From the NCBI GenBank assembly GCA_022702545.1, contig JAHRBC010000004.1, forward strand, positions 4,990,001 to 5,054,000: a stretch of DNA of 64,000 nucleotides, read 5' to 3'. The number at the start of each line of letters is the position of its first letter. Within the stretch, counting starts at the first letter, position 1. Position numbers and translations under genes: made by a program. The notes below the pieces were generated by a model. The model ran no database searches. It was not told where the DNA came from and was given only the letters and a program-made list of their open reading frames with translations. The DNA comes from Phycomyces nitens. Taxonomy: Eukaryota; Mucoromycota; Mucoromycetes; Mucorales; Phycomycetaceae. This document shows positions 46,093 to 58,039 of the stretch, piece after piece.

Positions 46093-47684
46093 ACAGGACT
46101 AGGTGCAGTATTAGTGCAAGAGGCCCAGCCAGTGGCTTTTGCCAGCCGCTCATTAGTACCAGCTGAACGCAATTTAGCGCAACAGAAAGGGAGTGTCTAG
46201 CAGTAGTGTGGTCATTGAAATATTTTCACTGTTACATACATGGGGCCATATTAACTGTATACACCGATCACGCCGCATTGAAGGCAATACTGACCACTAA
46301 GAGTCCAAAAGGCCACATTGCTCGGTGGGTGTTCGAAGCCATGACATACGAATTTACAGTAGTGCATCAACGAGGGATAGACAACAAAGATGCCGACGCA
46401 TTAAGTAGAGTATGCCTTACATCAGATGAGCAGCGTCAAAGACAAATCAACAGTCAGACAATAACTAGAGAGCTTGTACGTGAACAGCAACTCTGGGACC
46501 CGGAAATAAGTCACCTTTAAACAAGCAAGGACCAACAATTTCTCTGGAACGATGGACTATTTTGCCGAAACCTAAAGTCACCCATGGTAGTAGTACCATT
46601 GGCTTTATGACAAGCCTATCTCGACTCGATACATTCGCACCCCACATCTGGCCATTTTGGTAGAGATAAGACTTTGGAGAAGGCATGGCAACATGCATGG
46701 TGGCCATCGATAGTTCCAGACATCAAAAAATTTGTCCAAGAGTGTATCTAATGTTTCCAACACAAACATCCAACTCATAAGTTTGGTAGTTTACAAAGTA
46801 TAGTGGTCAATTTTCCAGGGGAGGTGTGGGCCGCAGATATTGCCGTTCTCCCAGAATCGAGAAAAGGAAACTGTTACCTCTTAGTGATGATGGAATATCT
46901 GACAAGATTGATCATAACAGCCGCGCTCCCTCAATTCGACACAAATGAAATCGCAAATGTGTTGATACTCAAAGTAGTATTGGTATACGGCATACCAAAC
47001 AAATTCTTGACCGACAATGGAACTAATTTTGTATTGGAAGCAATGAAGGTAGTATGTCAACGCCTACGGATAACAAAAGCTACAACAAGTGTTGAACACC
47101 CTCAAGCCAATGGGCTAGTAGAACGAATGAATAAGACCATCAAAACCGCATTAGCAATCTATGTGGAGAAGGACCCACAGCAATGGGACGAATATTTACC
47201 ATTTGTAACCTTCGCCATAAACACTACAAAGCAATCATCAACAGGAAAGGCACCATTTGAGATTATGTTCTGTCGACAAGCTCGATTACCAACAACTGGA
47301 GACTTAAACCCGCCTAACATGAAAACACACACAACAAAATCATGGATAGTTTACCTCGACCATTGCCTCCCCATCATCCAACAAGGAGTGAGAATAAATC
47401 TGCAAAAAGCACAAGAACGTCAACAAAGAAATTACAGCAAAAATTGCAAAAAGAAACAGACTTTTAAAGAGGCAGATTTAGTCATGAAGATCAAGCCAAA
47501 AGAAACATGGAAATTTCCAAATCCTAAGTTCACTAGACCATGGAAAATCCAAAAAGCCTCAAATGAAAAAGAAACAAGCTATATATTAGAAGATCTAAAG
47601 AACCCCAAAAAGACAACAAGCGCAAACCAGGAACAGTTGTACCTTTATCACCAAGCAAAATAGCCCCAGCTAGAAAGGGGGTGA
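46093..47684 (+). pseudogene. Gypsy3 pol fragment: RNase H and integrase
   Basis: Starts inside RNase H (TGLGAVLVQEAQPVAFASRS). A one-base shift follows before ECLAVVWSLKYF, then LTVYTDHAALKAIL. The integrase zinc region (46520-46760) has three stops, at least two of them explained by C-to-T change. The core (46803-47663) is open, with D (VWAADIAVL), D (LTDNGTNF) and E (NGLVERMNKTIK). Reverse transcriptase and Gag would lie left of C, beyond the window. Confidence 0.87.
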
Positions 47685-47824
47685 TGTGACAGATGCACTG
47701 TCTAGAAACTTCTTAATATCACTTTCCATATTTTATCTCTTGTATAACATTATCTCTTATAACATATTCTATTCTCTTACCCAATAAACGACAGAGGTTA
47801 TTCCCCTATTATACGACTATTACA
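47685..47824 (+). repeat. Gypsy3 3' LTR
   Basis: Starts TGTGACAGATGC immediately after the purine-rich AGAAAGGGGGTGA and ends GACTATTACA, about 140 bp. It contains CCAATAAACGAC as a poly(A)-type signal. No paired LTR is in the window, so the right limit is inferred from the TG...CA rule. Confidence 0.6.
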
Positions 47825-47984
47825 CGGAGGCTAAAAATAGCCTTTTATGGAAAATGCGAAAGTACAAATAACGGCCCAAACCCTCTCTATTGATAGAGAA
47901 AATGAGGTTTTTATTTCAAAATATTTTAGAAATTTCATTACTTTTATCAGCTGTACGGGATCCAAGTGGTTGTAACCATATAAA

Positions 47985-48330
47985 ACCCGCTATAAAATAC
48001 AATAAAAGATAAAACCAGTTGTTTGTAAGTAGTCAATCTCTCCTGACACAAAATGTCTGTGTATAATAAAATACAATGCAAAAAAGAGCAGATCGACTAG
48101 GAATACATTGTGACTACAATGTATATTTAGTTTTTGTGCTGTTTGGGGGTATTTAAATATTCTACATTAGATTCTTGTATACCAGTCAGTAGGATGATTA
48201 AGATCGCCCCCATATTTTTTAGTTTACTGCGGATCATAATAATATATTACCAAAAGCGTGGTAGAACTAAACAATTCAGTTGCTTATTTTAAATGTTTTA
48301 TCTAAACCATATCCCTAGACTTTCGAAGTG
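47985..48330. mobile_element. G: diverged right end of an A-type CACTA element
   Basis: About 345 bp with clear but diverged similarity to 19999-20352 of A, ending TTTCGAAGTG. It is the most decayed of the four A-type right ends and marks the edge of the transposon block. Bases 47825-47984 between the LTR and G show nothing recognisable. Confidence 0.7.
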
Positions 48331-49343
48331 AAAGGTTTGGTGTAGGCAGTCACTTGGAAACAGTTGCACAAGAGATTACAGCAGTCTTGAAGACCAGCAT
48401 TAATTCTGTACATGTAATAATACATGCCATCGAAGCCCAAGTCCAGCCTAGATTTTTCAGTATAAGAGATAATAACTAGACACTCAAGTCAAATCTTGTC
48501 AATGTGCTCAATACAGCAAACTGCCGTCTTCTCCCTCATATCACCCAATATATCATTGCCACCCCTAATAACCAAGTGTCACCTCTCAGATCTTGCGGTA
48601 CAAGATGAACCGCCAACTTGTCGCAGTTCCAGATGTATACAGAGAATACACCATTGGCATAATAGACCAACTTTTTGTTTGTTCTCTCAAAGTTTTAGTA
48701 GACGAATGATCTTGGCGAAAAAAGTTAAAAGGATCGCAGTAGAGAATCGTGTATCATGTAAAGATGCAGCAGTAATTCTTAAAGGACATAGAACAGAGAT
48801 AAAAGCATCTTTATATAAGCTTAGAAAGAGCATATCTAACCAAGATCCACTCAATAATTCTTAAAGTATCTATTCATATATACTTCTTTACTCCATTTTT
48901 TCCATATTTAAACCATATTCATTTCTATTTTTTAAAACAAATATCTTCTCTTAATCCAAGACCCAATATATTGAAGTTATTGTATAGCTTATACATGGCA
49001 ATTCGTTTACAAAAAAAAACATAAAATCTCTATAAAATTCTTACAAAATTCTCATTTCATGACCAATCTGAATTTTAAAAAACAGGAGTGTTTGACCTTT
49101 TGTCTCACTGTCTGCTTAAATCTTTGAGCTCTTGTGCTGAGACACTGCCATAGCACCATGAAATACATCTACAGTAGTAATTATCATTTATTAAAAAAAG
49201 TTTCTCCTTTTAACATAAAGATCACTCTAGCATACACAAATACTTATACTCGAATAATTACCAAAGTATCTTCTATAAGAAACAAAAGAACATCATAGAA
49301 TTTATATCACGATTCAATTTATTCTAGACAAAATGTGTATATT
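48331..49343. other. Transition region, no gene assigned
   Basis: Contains short open stretches on +: one ending near 48480 (LETVAQEITAVLKTSINSV...) and one from 48496 to 48864 with a helix-rich end (ILAKKVKRIAVENRVSCKDAAVIL). They look like fragments of old transposon genes, but I cannot assign a family. The remainder to 49343 is AT-rich. Confidence 0.35.
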
Positions 49344-52300
49344 CTACAGGTAATTCATTAGCCAGTAAAACATAAGAGTTTCAAAATGCTCATTAACACT
49401 AGCATGCCGCAACCCGTGCTTTTCTGTTGGATATACTTGCAGATAATGAGGCTTATTAAACTTCACAAGCAAAGATACCAATGATTCAGTATGTCGAAAA
49501 TGCACATTCTCATCAATCAACCCATGCGCTATTAACAATCTATTTTCACTATAAGAGTAGAAAGTAGTTTTGTCAGTAATCCTAATTAATATATATATAT
49601 ATGATCAGATAACATACCAATCCGGAAATCTTTCTACCTTGTTTAGAATGCTACCTATACTATAGGCCGATGGGTTTTCAGATGGTAGTCCAATATATCG
49701 CTCAGTATAGGCTGAATCGTAAAGTTCCCACTGAGTTACAGGTGCCCCTGCAATTGCCAGTTTGAATATGCTTGGATGTTTTGCAAGCCCCATTAGGCTC
49801 AAGTAACCACCATAAGACCATCCTGTAATAGCAATCCGAGACATATCAATAACACTAACTGTGTTACCATCTGGAGTGGGTTCTGCGCCAAACTTGGTAT
49901 TGGCTAGGAAGTTTAATCCATCAATTTGATCCATCAGCTCTATTGTGCCCAAACGGTTTTTGATACCGGCTTCAAAAGCCAGGCCTCGGTCGCAAGATCC
50001 TCGCCCGTCAATTATTACGACTGCAAACCCAAAGTAAACTGACATTAGGTACCGAAGAAGGCGAGGGAAACGAAAGTCGTTTGTAACCATCTGGCTCTTG
50101 GGGCCACCGTATATGTGAAGTACTGTACGGAAACTAGTGCCCGCAGTGTAGTGAAGTGGCTTATATAGACAACCATAAAGTTTTACTCCTAAAAGTTCAA
50201 ACGTGAATACGTGAGTTTGTCAAGATGTCTACACTTTTTATATCCTCTTTTTTAGAAATATAGAATGTAATATAACGTGATATTACCATCGTGAGAAAGA
50301 AATTCAAATACTTTGCTTTTTGGTATGTCCATGGATGGAAATGGCTCAAGGCTAAGTACAGGAATATGTGCTTTACTGAAATGGCAATTCAATGTGTGTT
50401 CTGGGTGGGTTTTCATGATGGGAACTGAAGTAAGTCGAACCGTGTTATCGTCTACGACGACAGGAAGGCCATCAAGAGTGTCAAAGCCAAGTCGACATAA
50501 TATTATAACTTGATAGCACTCCAAGTTTGAAAAACAGTCAACAAATATCCCACTCGAAGGAAACACAGTAACATTATGACTGAAGCCAAGTTCAGTAAGG
50601 CGGGCTATTGATATTGACGAGGTGGGTGCATAATTTGTGACATAGAGATGGCACTCTAATGGAGTGTCTTTCTTTCCCATAAAGTAAACAAGTCTCCGGG
50701 ACTCGTCCACAAATAGTGGTTTGTCTACTACACACCATTCGCCGTCCGTTAGCTGTACAATAGAGGGTTTGGATTCGCCAAAGGTTTTGGTAACAAAATA
50801 GAGATGCCGATAGCCTGATTTTTCAGAGCTCCAGATAAATTGAGTGGAGTTTTGATGAGAGTCTAAAAAGTGGTAGGTGTCTGAAATATTGATCCATGTA
50901 TCGGTTGTTTCTTCCCAGAGAATCTCAATCTCTGCATCGGATTTGGTTGAGGACAGCTTTTGGAGTTCATATTCTTGTGGACTAAGGAAGAGAGAGACGG
51001 GGATACGGAGGACCTTTGTTTTTTTCTGGTCCCTTGAGAGTATCTGTACCCACACACTGATTCCAATGATAGTATTAATATTCTATATAAATGGCCACTC
51101 AGACATACCTATTCATATCTGGTAGCCAACCAAAACGTACAATATACTCTGTCCACGGGAAAAGAGTTTCTATAGACATGTCCCAGAGTCGCTTTCGGAT
51201 GATCTTTTTGGCCTGGAAGTCAAAAGTTACAATGTGTATAACACTCGAGGCATTTGGTCTTCCTGCACGAGGATAACGAAGTGGGCCTGAGGAGGTGGGG
51301 TACGTATTGACTGGAGCGTTGGGAGTAGTTATCATGACAGTGTCAACATTATCTTCAGATGTCTCTAGATAGAGTATCTGGTTTATATTTGCGTCGCAGG
51401 GACCCCAATAATATCCTGTGAAACGACGAAATTCTTCCTATGATACACGCATGCAGGAAATTTAGTTTCTAATGTTCCTGATATGCCGAATATAGTATTC
51501 CCTCTTCTTACCTGCATCACATATTCTGCTACTCCACAACTCATCGTAGCATTCTCAGCATTAAGAGAACAGAAAGTGAGCTGTGTCTCGTACCCTTCCA
51601 AGTCGGCAACCCAAATGTCATTGTCTCTGGTAAACGCAATAAAATTTGTATTGAATCCCCCTAGTTTTGGATCAGCGCGTACGGGCAGATCTAAAGACTT
51701 GTGGCCGACTCCTGGTTTAGAATTTCCTGAATCAAGGATGCATTTATTCGGACTAATCTGAGGTGACTCTAGTGAATGGCAACATGGATTTGAAGTATTT
51801 ACAGGATCACTGTTTCTAAATGGCAAAAATAAAGGTGTCTATAGCAAAAATGCTAGCCATTAAGTAATTTTTATCGATCCATGGGTTATATTTCTACCTC
51901 TCCTCTTTGGCTCACGTATACTGCCCCTGCAAACGTAAATATTGCCTTGTCATGAAGGTATTCAAACGAAGATATTCCGTGAAGAGTATGTCTAGTAGGT
52001 ATGGGGCTGTGATCGTCTGGGTCGATATATTCTGCTGCTATAGGAGCCCAAGGTAAAAGAGGAAGACGAACTAGGCGATGTAGATAGGCATGTTCTTTGG
52101 AATCCGATGCAGTTTTGCAGTCTATAGGACAGATTTAGTTTTGCCAAAATCGCGAATTTGTATATACCTTTGCTGTGAGTTGTGACATGAGCATTGAGAG
52201 TCAACCGGTACAACATCATGTTCCGAGAGAGACATGATTCGGATGAGCGCTGATTTGCAAGGAATGTGAGACGTTGACGAGTGTCATCAAAGTGAAAGTC

Positions 52301-52402
52301 TTTGATAGTTGCGAGTGCTTGTGGAGAGAGACTGGCCTGTGTCGCTGCTCTAAACGATCTGACCTGGCCACGAATCTGATCCCATGTGTAGGTCTTGGAC
52401 AT
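49344..52402 (-). CDS. DPP8/9-like dipeptidyl peptidase (S9B prolyl oligopeptidase family)
   Basis: Seven exons (52402-52168, 52121-51898, 51838-51512, 51437-51109, 51056-50287, 50188-49618, 49548-49344) splice to about 886 residues. This is close to the length of cytosolic DPP8/DPP9. There is no signal peptide or N-terminal membrane segment, which also favours the cytosolic type over vacuolar or Golgi DPAPs. The N-terminal half is the beta-propeller, with FTGYYWGP and RFGWLPD. The C-terminal alpha/beta hydrolase has VLHIYGGPKSQMV, IDGRGSCDRG, nucleophile Ser in GWSYGG (about residue 753), Asp in GLIDENVHF and His in EKHGLRH. Such enzymes remove Xaa-Pro or Xaa-Ala dipeptides from peptide N-termini. 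It reads in the same direction as the small gene upstream. Confidence 0.93.
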
Positions 52403-52557
52403 GACAGGCGGAAGGATGGTGACGCTTATTTTCTACGTTTCTCAGTCATCCTGCATCCCCTTTCATGCGTCACACAAATATCCAATACTTTTAGATAGGT
52501 CAAAAATAAGGGGTGGCTTGATAAGACCTATGAGAACTATGCGTTTCCAACATTTTT

Positions 52558-53264
52558 TTATTGCGTCCATTGGTGAGTATTTCCAACCAAGTTATGATAA
52601 ATTACTTGGCGCGTCTTGTTAGCATATAGTTCTTCCAACTGGTCTTGTTTGCGTCTAAATTCCTGAGCAAGTTGTGCCCGCTGCTTCTCTATTTCCGCCA
52701 CAAACAGAGCCTTTTCATGCTCAAGTATTTCTACTCGTTTAGTTCCGGATTTATCTAAATTTACAACAACAGTCTCCAAGTCCTTCATTGCAGCATTCGT
52801 TCTCGAGGCTACAAGTATCAATATATACATATATGTATATTGCATCAATACAGCTCTTTCGCTTTTTCTGCATTCAATTTACGGACCTGCATCTATCGTG
52901 GTGTCCCAGGCAGATATATTTTGTCGACTACTTTGTAATATTTGAAGGCATCCTGTCAATTGAACATAATTGGATGCCAATTTATCTGGTCCAATCAGGC
53001 AACTTGAAACATGTCCATCTAATGAGCGTTCAGTTGTGTCAAAGCTCTTTATTTTGGTTTTATATATCCATCAGTTCAAATTATCTATAACCAATTGATT
53101 GTTTCTCTTACATCGAAATGTGCTGCAAAGGATTCCAGTGTTTGCTCTAATTCTCTGTGTGTATTTTCAAAGATGTCTTGGTTCAGCTGAACAACATCTA
53201 AATCCTGTATTGAGTACAAGGAAAAATTGATTTTCTAATTTACCATTGATAATTGGTGTTGCAT
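52558..53264 (-). CDS. Small coiled-coil protein, possibly a BLOC-1/BORC-type subunit
   Basis: Five exons (53264-53244, 53204-53112, 52952-52932, 52886-52852, 52801-52558) join into 137 residues. The start ATG is chosen because only this frame fits the 21-nt first exon to exon 2. The protein is almost entirely helical: DLDVVQLNQDIFENTHRELE in the first half and a charged coiled coil (HEKALFVAEIEKQRAQLAQE) in the second. Size and composition recall small subunits of lysosome-related complexes such as BLOC1S5 or dysbindin, but no diagnostic motif is visible and the assignment is weak. It shares a short divergent promoter (about 165 bp) with RMT2. The very small exons need RNA support. Confidence 0.6.
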
Positions 53265-53429
53265 CAAAGATCATCTTATAAAGCCATAAAGCCCTATTTC
53301 AATCTCCATCTGACCAAGTGCCAGCCCAAATGCAGTTTGTGAGCAGCTCTTCAACAAAGCAAGTCACATTTTCATTGTATTTTTTCCTGTCAAAAAAGCA
53401 TCGACCTCAACCTGTCAAATACCAACACC
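53265..53429. promoter_or_regulatory. Divergent promoter between the coiled-coil gene and RMT2
   Basis: Only 165 bp separate the two start codons, so both genes must be transcribed from this interval. No TATA box or recognised factor site stands out. Confidence 0.55.
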
Positions 53430-54709
53430 ATGGAAGACACACGTGAACCTGTCCAGAAGAAGCTCCGTGCTGAGGAGAATGTCAATGAGGACATTAACGA
53501 AGTCCAGGTGGCTTCAGACGAGGAAGATGCCTATTCACCTGAAGAATTGAAAAAAGGTCATGCCCTTATCGAGGCCGTCATTGCTGGTGATTTGGTAAGT
53601 CTATAAATGTTTATTCTTTTTTTTTGTATTTATAAACTCAATGTATGTACACTCTATTGTTATTAGGAAAAAGCAAAGGCTTTGGTAGAAGATGATGCAG
53701 ACTTGTGTTTCCGCCAAGAACAGGGTCGTACTCCTCTTCATTTTGCTGCTGAGAATGGTCACCTTGCAGTAGTGGACTGGTTGTTGGCTGAAAGACACCC
53801 TTACAACCTCATTGATAATGCCGAAGTAACAGCCGGTGAATTGGCCTTGAAGAATAAGCATATGGATGTCTATGAGCGCCTGGTAGCTGAAGGCACTCGT
53901 GCAGAGTTGATTATCCGTGCTCTCAAGGCTGCTTTCCAGACAGACGATGATGAAGCACCAAATGATGAGTATCTTCACCAGAAATTGCACTATGATGACA
54001 ATAAGCTGCTGGACGAAAACGATGATGCGGTTATGATGGGATGGGAAGGACCTCTTATGGTAGAGCATGCCAAGGTTATGTGCCCTCGTGAAGGTCTATC
54101 TGTCCTCAATGTCGGCTTCGGTCTTGGTCTTATTGATACCGAACTCCAAAAATACAGGCCTGCCCATCACTACATTATCGAAGCTCACCCGGATGTTTAC
54201 GCTCATATGAAGGAGCTTGGCTGGGATAAGAAAGAAGGTGTCACTATCCTCTTTGGACGCTGGCAGGATATGGTTCCCAAACTCACCCATTCATTTGACG
54301 GTATCTTCTTTGATACATATGGAGGTAATTCTATTGTCGAAAACACAGCATATTAAATTCTCTATATAGAGTTTTATGATGATTTGCGAGCATTCCATGA
54401 CGCCGTTCCCAACATCTTGAATACTGATGGTCTGTACACATGGTTTAATGGTCTTGGAGCAACCAACCAGTTCTTCCATGATGTATATTGCCGTGTATCT
54501 GAAATCGACCTTCGTGAGTTTGGCTTGAGTACCGAGTATGTGGAGATGCCAATCGCAACTGCTGATGAAAAGGGTGTTTGGGATGGTGTGCGTCAAAGGC
54601 AAGTATACCAAAAAGACGTTACGTTTATATATATATGCTCATCATCTGCCTTTACAGATATTGGGTTCTGGATACCTACAAGCTCCCAATCTGCAAATTC
54701 TTAAGCTAG
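53430..54709 (+). CDS. RMT2: Protein arginine N5-methyltransferase 2 (RMT2)
   Basis: Exons 53430-53594, 53667-54324, 54370-54598 and 54658-54709 give 367 residues. The N-terminal half has ankyrin repeats (GRTPLHFAAENGHLAVVDWLL, then AELALK-type helices). The C-terminal half is a class I SAM-dependent methyltransferase with motif I VLNVGFGLGLIDTELQ, motif II HYIIEAHPDVY and FDGIFFDTYGE. The last intron uses a GC donor (CAAAG|GCAAGT) with a normal AG acceptor, and only this choice restores YWVLDTYKLP at the C-terminus. In yeast Rmt2 methylates the delta nitrogen of an arginine in ribosomal protein L12. It converges on RPL28, with 95 bp between stops. Confidence 0.95.
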
Positions 54710-54804
54710 AGCAATCTCTCTGTACATTAGGCTGTCATTTACACAACAATGCCATTTATTATTGATATTTTCATTCGTCTTCTTTTAAAAAAAGAAAGGA
54801 ATAT

Positions 54805-55404
54805 TTATGCAATGAGTTCAACAACACCACCAGCAGCCTTGATCTTCTCTTCGGCGCGACGGGATACGAAGCGAGTGCGGACAATGGCGGCCTGGGAGAT
54901 GTCACCCTTGGCAAGGACCTTGCCGTAACCGTGCTGGAGAGCATCAATGACGGGAACCTTCTCGGTGTTCTTGTACTTCTCACGGACACCCTCACCGGCC
55001 AAAGACCAGAGAGAATCGAGGTTGACAATAGGACGCCAGTACTGGTTCTGCTTCAAGTGGAAGTGACGCATACCGACTTTACCAAAGTAACCAGGATGGT
55101 ACTTGTCCATGTTGATACGGTGATGGTGCTGACCACCAGCAAGACCACGACCACCAGGATGCTTTCTGTGCTTGCCAACGCGACCGTGACCGGCCGAGAC
55201 GTGTCCGCGCTTCTTTCTGTTGTGATGGAGTCTGGTAGGCTACGAATGAGGGGTAATGCTGATTAGCTAATGGTGTTGATCGATCATCGCAAACGTCGTA
55301 GTGAAAATGAAGTGCTGAATCCATCTATTCTCTCGAGGTGTCTGGTGCTGTCATCCATCTTCTAAATCGTCCTATCAAAGCATGTATCTCCTTTCACTCA
55401 CCAT
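54805..55404 (-). CDS. RPL28: 60S ribosomal protein uL15 (RPL28/L27a)
   Basis: The first coding exon is only the ATG (55404-55402). A 162-bp intron (55401-55240, GTGAGT...GTAG) separates it from exon 2 (55239-54805), giving 145 residues. The sequence is highly conserved: [60 protein letters not shown]. uL15 is a core protein of the large subunit. An intron directly after the start codon resembles the organisation known for many ribosomal protein genes. Confidence 0.97.
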
Positions 55405-57890
55405 CTTGAACTTGCAAGGTGCAGAAAAAGGAGGGTTCTATTCAATGTGTGCCATCGGCTGTAATGGCTCACTTGGATTTACAAGACCGACGAGTGCGAC
55501 AAATTTCGGGTCGGACTTGGCTCTCTATTTTATATTTTTTTATAGGATAAGGTAAGTACATTTGTTATTTGCTCGAGAATAGTTTTGATCAGAGAATAGC
55601 GCAAAAGGAGTATTTGGTTTTAGGAATAAACATATTCAATTTATAAACCTGGTCCTTTACCACTAAAAATGCTTGTATCTGAGCCTTGCCAGGATAAATA
55701 TGCTTGGTTTGCTTATAAATAACAAGATTAATTAGAGTGTTTTGGTCATTCTTTTTTGTTTTGTTTTAGTATTTGGCAAAATGTAGCTATAACATTTGGT
55801 ATTTAATCAACTGTAAAGTGAAAATGTAAACGGAGGCTAGTTTTTTACCCTTGATGATCACTGCAATCTTTTACAAGATGGGATTATTATCATTTGATTA
55901 AATCATATTTTTGGGCATTGGCAAGTAAATAATATTTACATATTAAAACCATATCGTTAATGTACACCTTGGCGATAATAATAATAATAGTAATAATAGT
56001 AATAATTGAATTTTTCAAAAATTATTCTCCATTTAATGCTTTTTCAAATGGTCAGTGACGATAGCCTATGTTTATGTTTTGGCATATAAGTATCTGATTT
56101 ACTCTTCTTTACCTCCAAGTCGATGCTTTTGTAAATAAGAATATTCAGCTGTAAAAGAGATTCTTACAAAATATCTTAAAAATAAATGCAAAGAATATGA
56201 AAATAATAAAGATATTATTAGATATATTCTTATTGCTTTTTTTTAAGAGATCCCTTGTAGACTTGAGGTTGTTTGAAAAGATACTTGTGTACAATTCCAA
56301 GGTAAGTTTTCTTGAGGAGTAAAATATAATGATATACAATGAGATTTTTCAATTTATCAATTTTCAGTGAGCCAGCATGTGTTATTAGATCAGTATGGGT
56401 ATATCATCTATTGATTCGAATCTTGACCAAAATATCGCAGGATTTTTTTTAAAAAAAAATATAAAACAAAAATTATATATTATTATTTCAAAACGATAAA
56501 TCTTTTATCAATAAAAAAGAACAAGGTTGTTTCTTCTCTTTGTAACTTGTCGGTTTATATTTATTCATCGTCATTTAATGTGTAAAAAGACCCAGACTTG
56601 AAGTCCACAGGGTCAATTTCCGTGTTTCTAGGCTTGGATGAAAGACTGCGTCTCTCAAGTCTTGAAATTGTTTATAGTACATTGAGCCATCAGCTTATTT
56701 TGTTTTACAAAACGTTTGATCTTAACAATATACCCAAATGGGGTTTGTACATACATCTATTCATTATCCCAAGTATAAAGTCGATAAAGGAATGCACTAC
56801 ATGTAAACCAAATCCTCAGACAGTAATAAACCAGCTACACTTAATCTCATATATGATAAATGTTTTGGCTCAAATCCTTTGTATGTTTCCACTTTTGAAG
56901 ATGTACCTCTCTTGCCAGATGACCAGCACTGCTATTGTATCAATTAATCGCATTATATAAGATTCATAACATTCAAACCAACAACAAAAGATTGGTTTGA
57001 AAAAGAAAAAACAAGCGAACATGGCATGCAAAACATTATATAACCGAGGTATAGACAATACAAAAAAAAGTATATTGATATGATCCGAATCGGTTGTGCT
57101 GGCTTAGGGTTAAATCAAAGCCAACAAACAACAAAATATGATGTGTAAAGTTCTCATACATGATTTGTTTGACAAGAATGGCAATAAGTGTTAGTATGCA
57201 CACACGCCAAAGACTGGGTAGCTTCAAAAGACAACTTTAATAAAACGGTCGGTTATTAATAGCAAGATATAAGCAGACTGTCAACTCGTAATGATTTTTT
57301 TAAAAAAAATCCAAGAAAAATAAAAAGAAGGATTGCATTCTTACCATGACTAGGAAATAGTTGGTCCTACTTTTTATGAGTAAATAGTTGGCAACGGGAA
57401 AAAGACTCCTTAGAAAAGGGGTTTATTTGTTGGAAAACACAGCACTGCTTTAATGGTAAGATAATTGGAAATTTTGATTAGATGAGTTCATTCTACTCTC
57501 ATTTGAAAATCTGCAAATAGTCTCTAGAAATAAATACTTGTCCAATAATATTTTCCATACTCTCTGCTTCCTTGGCAACCATCTATAAAGTATTTTTCAA
57601 TAATCTTATTTTGGGATGTAGTCATGTACCTATATTACTTTATGCAAAAGCAAAATTTTATCTTCATAGGTTTTGATTGGTCAAAATAAAAAAATGTCTA
57701 CAAATGCGTAAAAAATTGGACACTGTAAATTATTGGTAAAAGTAAAAGTCGAAGCCAGTATGGCCAGTGCTCCGGAACTATACGTCACACTCCGAATGAC
57801 GTCCGCCGGGAAGAAGTGTAAATAGCCTTGATCAACACGCGACATCAATCATGGAAAGACGGTTCTTCTGGTGTATGCGCCCAGCTTGAC
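55405..57890. other. Intergenic region between RPL28 and TAF5
   Basis: About 2.5 kb, AT-rich, with several poly-A/T runs and no convincing gene. Frames such as 56598-56960 lack family resemblance or plausible context. The first 100-150 bp must hold the RPL28 promoter, and the last 150 bp the TAF5 promoter. Confidence 0.5.
57778..57803. promoter_or_regulatory. Paired CRE-like sites upstream of TAF5
   Basis: TACGTCAC at about 57780 and ATGACGTCC at about 57796 form an inverted pair of ATF/CREB-type half sites, about 90 bp before the TAF5 start codon. Function is inferred from motif and position only. Confidence 0.4.
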
Positions 57891-57989
57891 ATGTCCAACT
57901 CACCTGCGCAACAACAGATTACGCCTGCGGTGGGTCCTTCTGGAACCGGCCCTGAGCTTATTCAGCAACAACACCAGCAGCAACAGCAG

Positions 57990-58039
<50 letters not shown>

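Noticed and set aside
48496..48864. 122-residue frame with a helical C-terminus as a host gene
   Set aside because: No family resemblance, no promoter or intron signals, and it lies in transposon debris.
56598..56960. 120-residue frame between RPL28 and TAF5
   Set aside because: No recognisable motif, AT-rich composition and no splice or promoter context; treated as chance.
57102..57112. TTAGGGTTA resembling a telomere repeat
   Set aside because: Only about one and a half units, with no array; chance occurrence in AT-rich DNA.
57828..57890. Extension of TAF5 upstream to 57828
   Set aside because: No ATG there; the first in-frame ATG is 57891.
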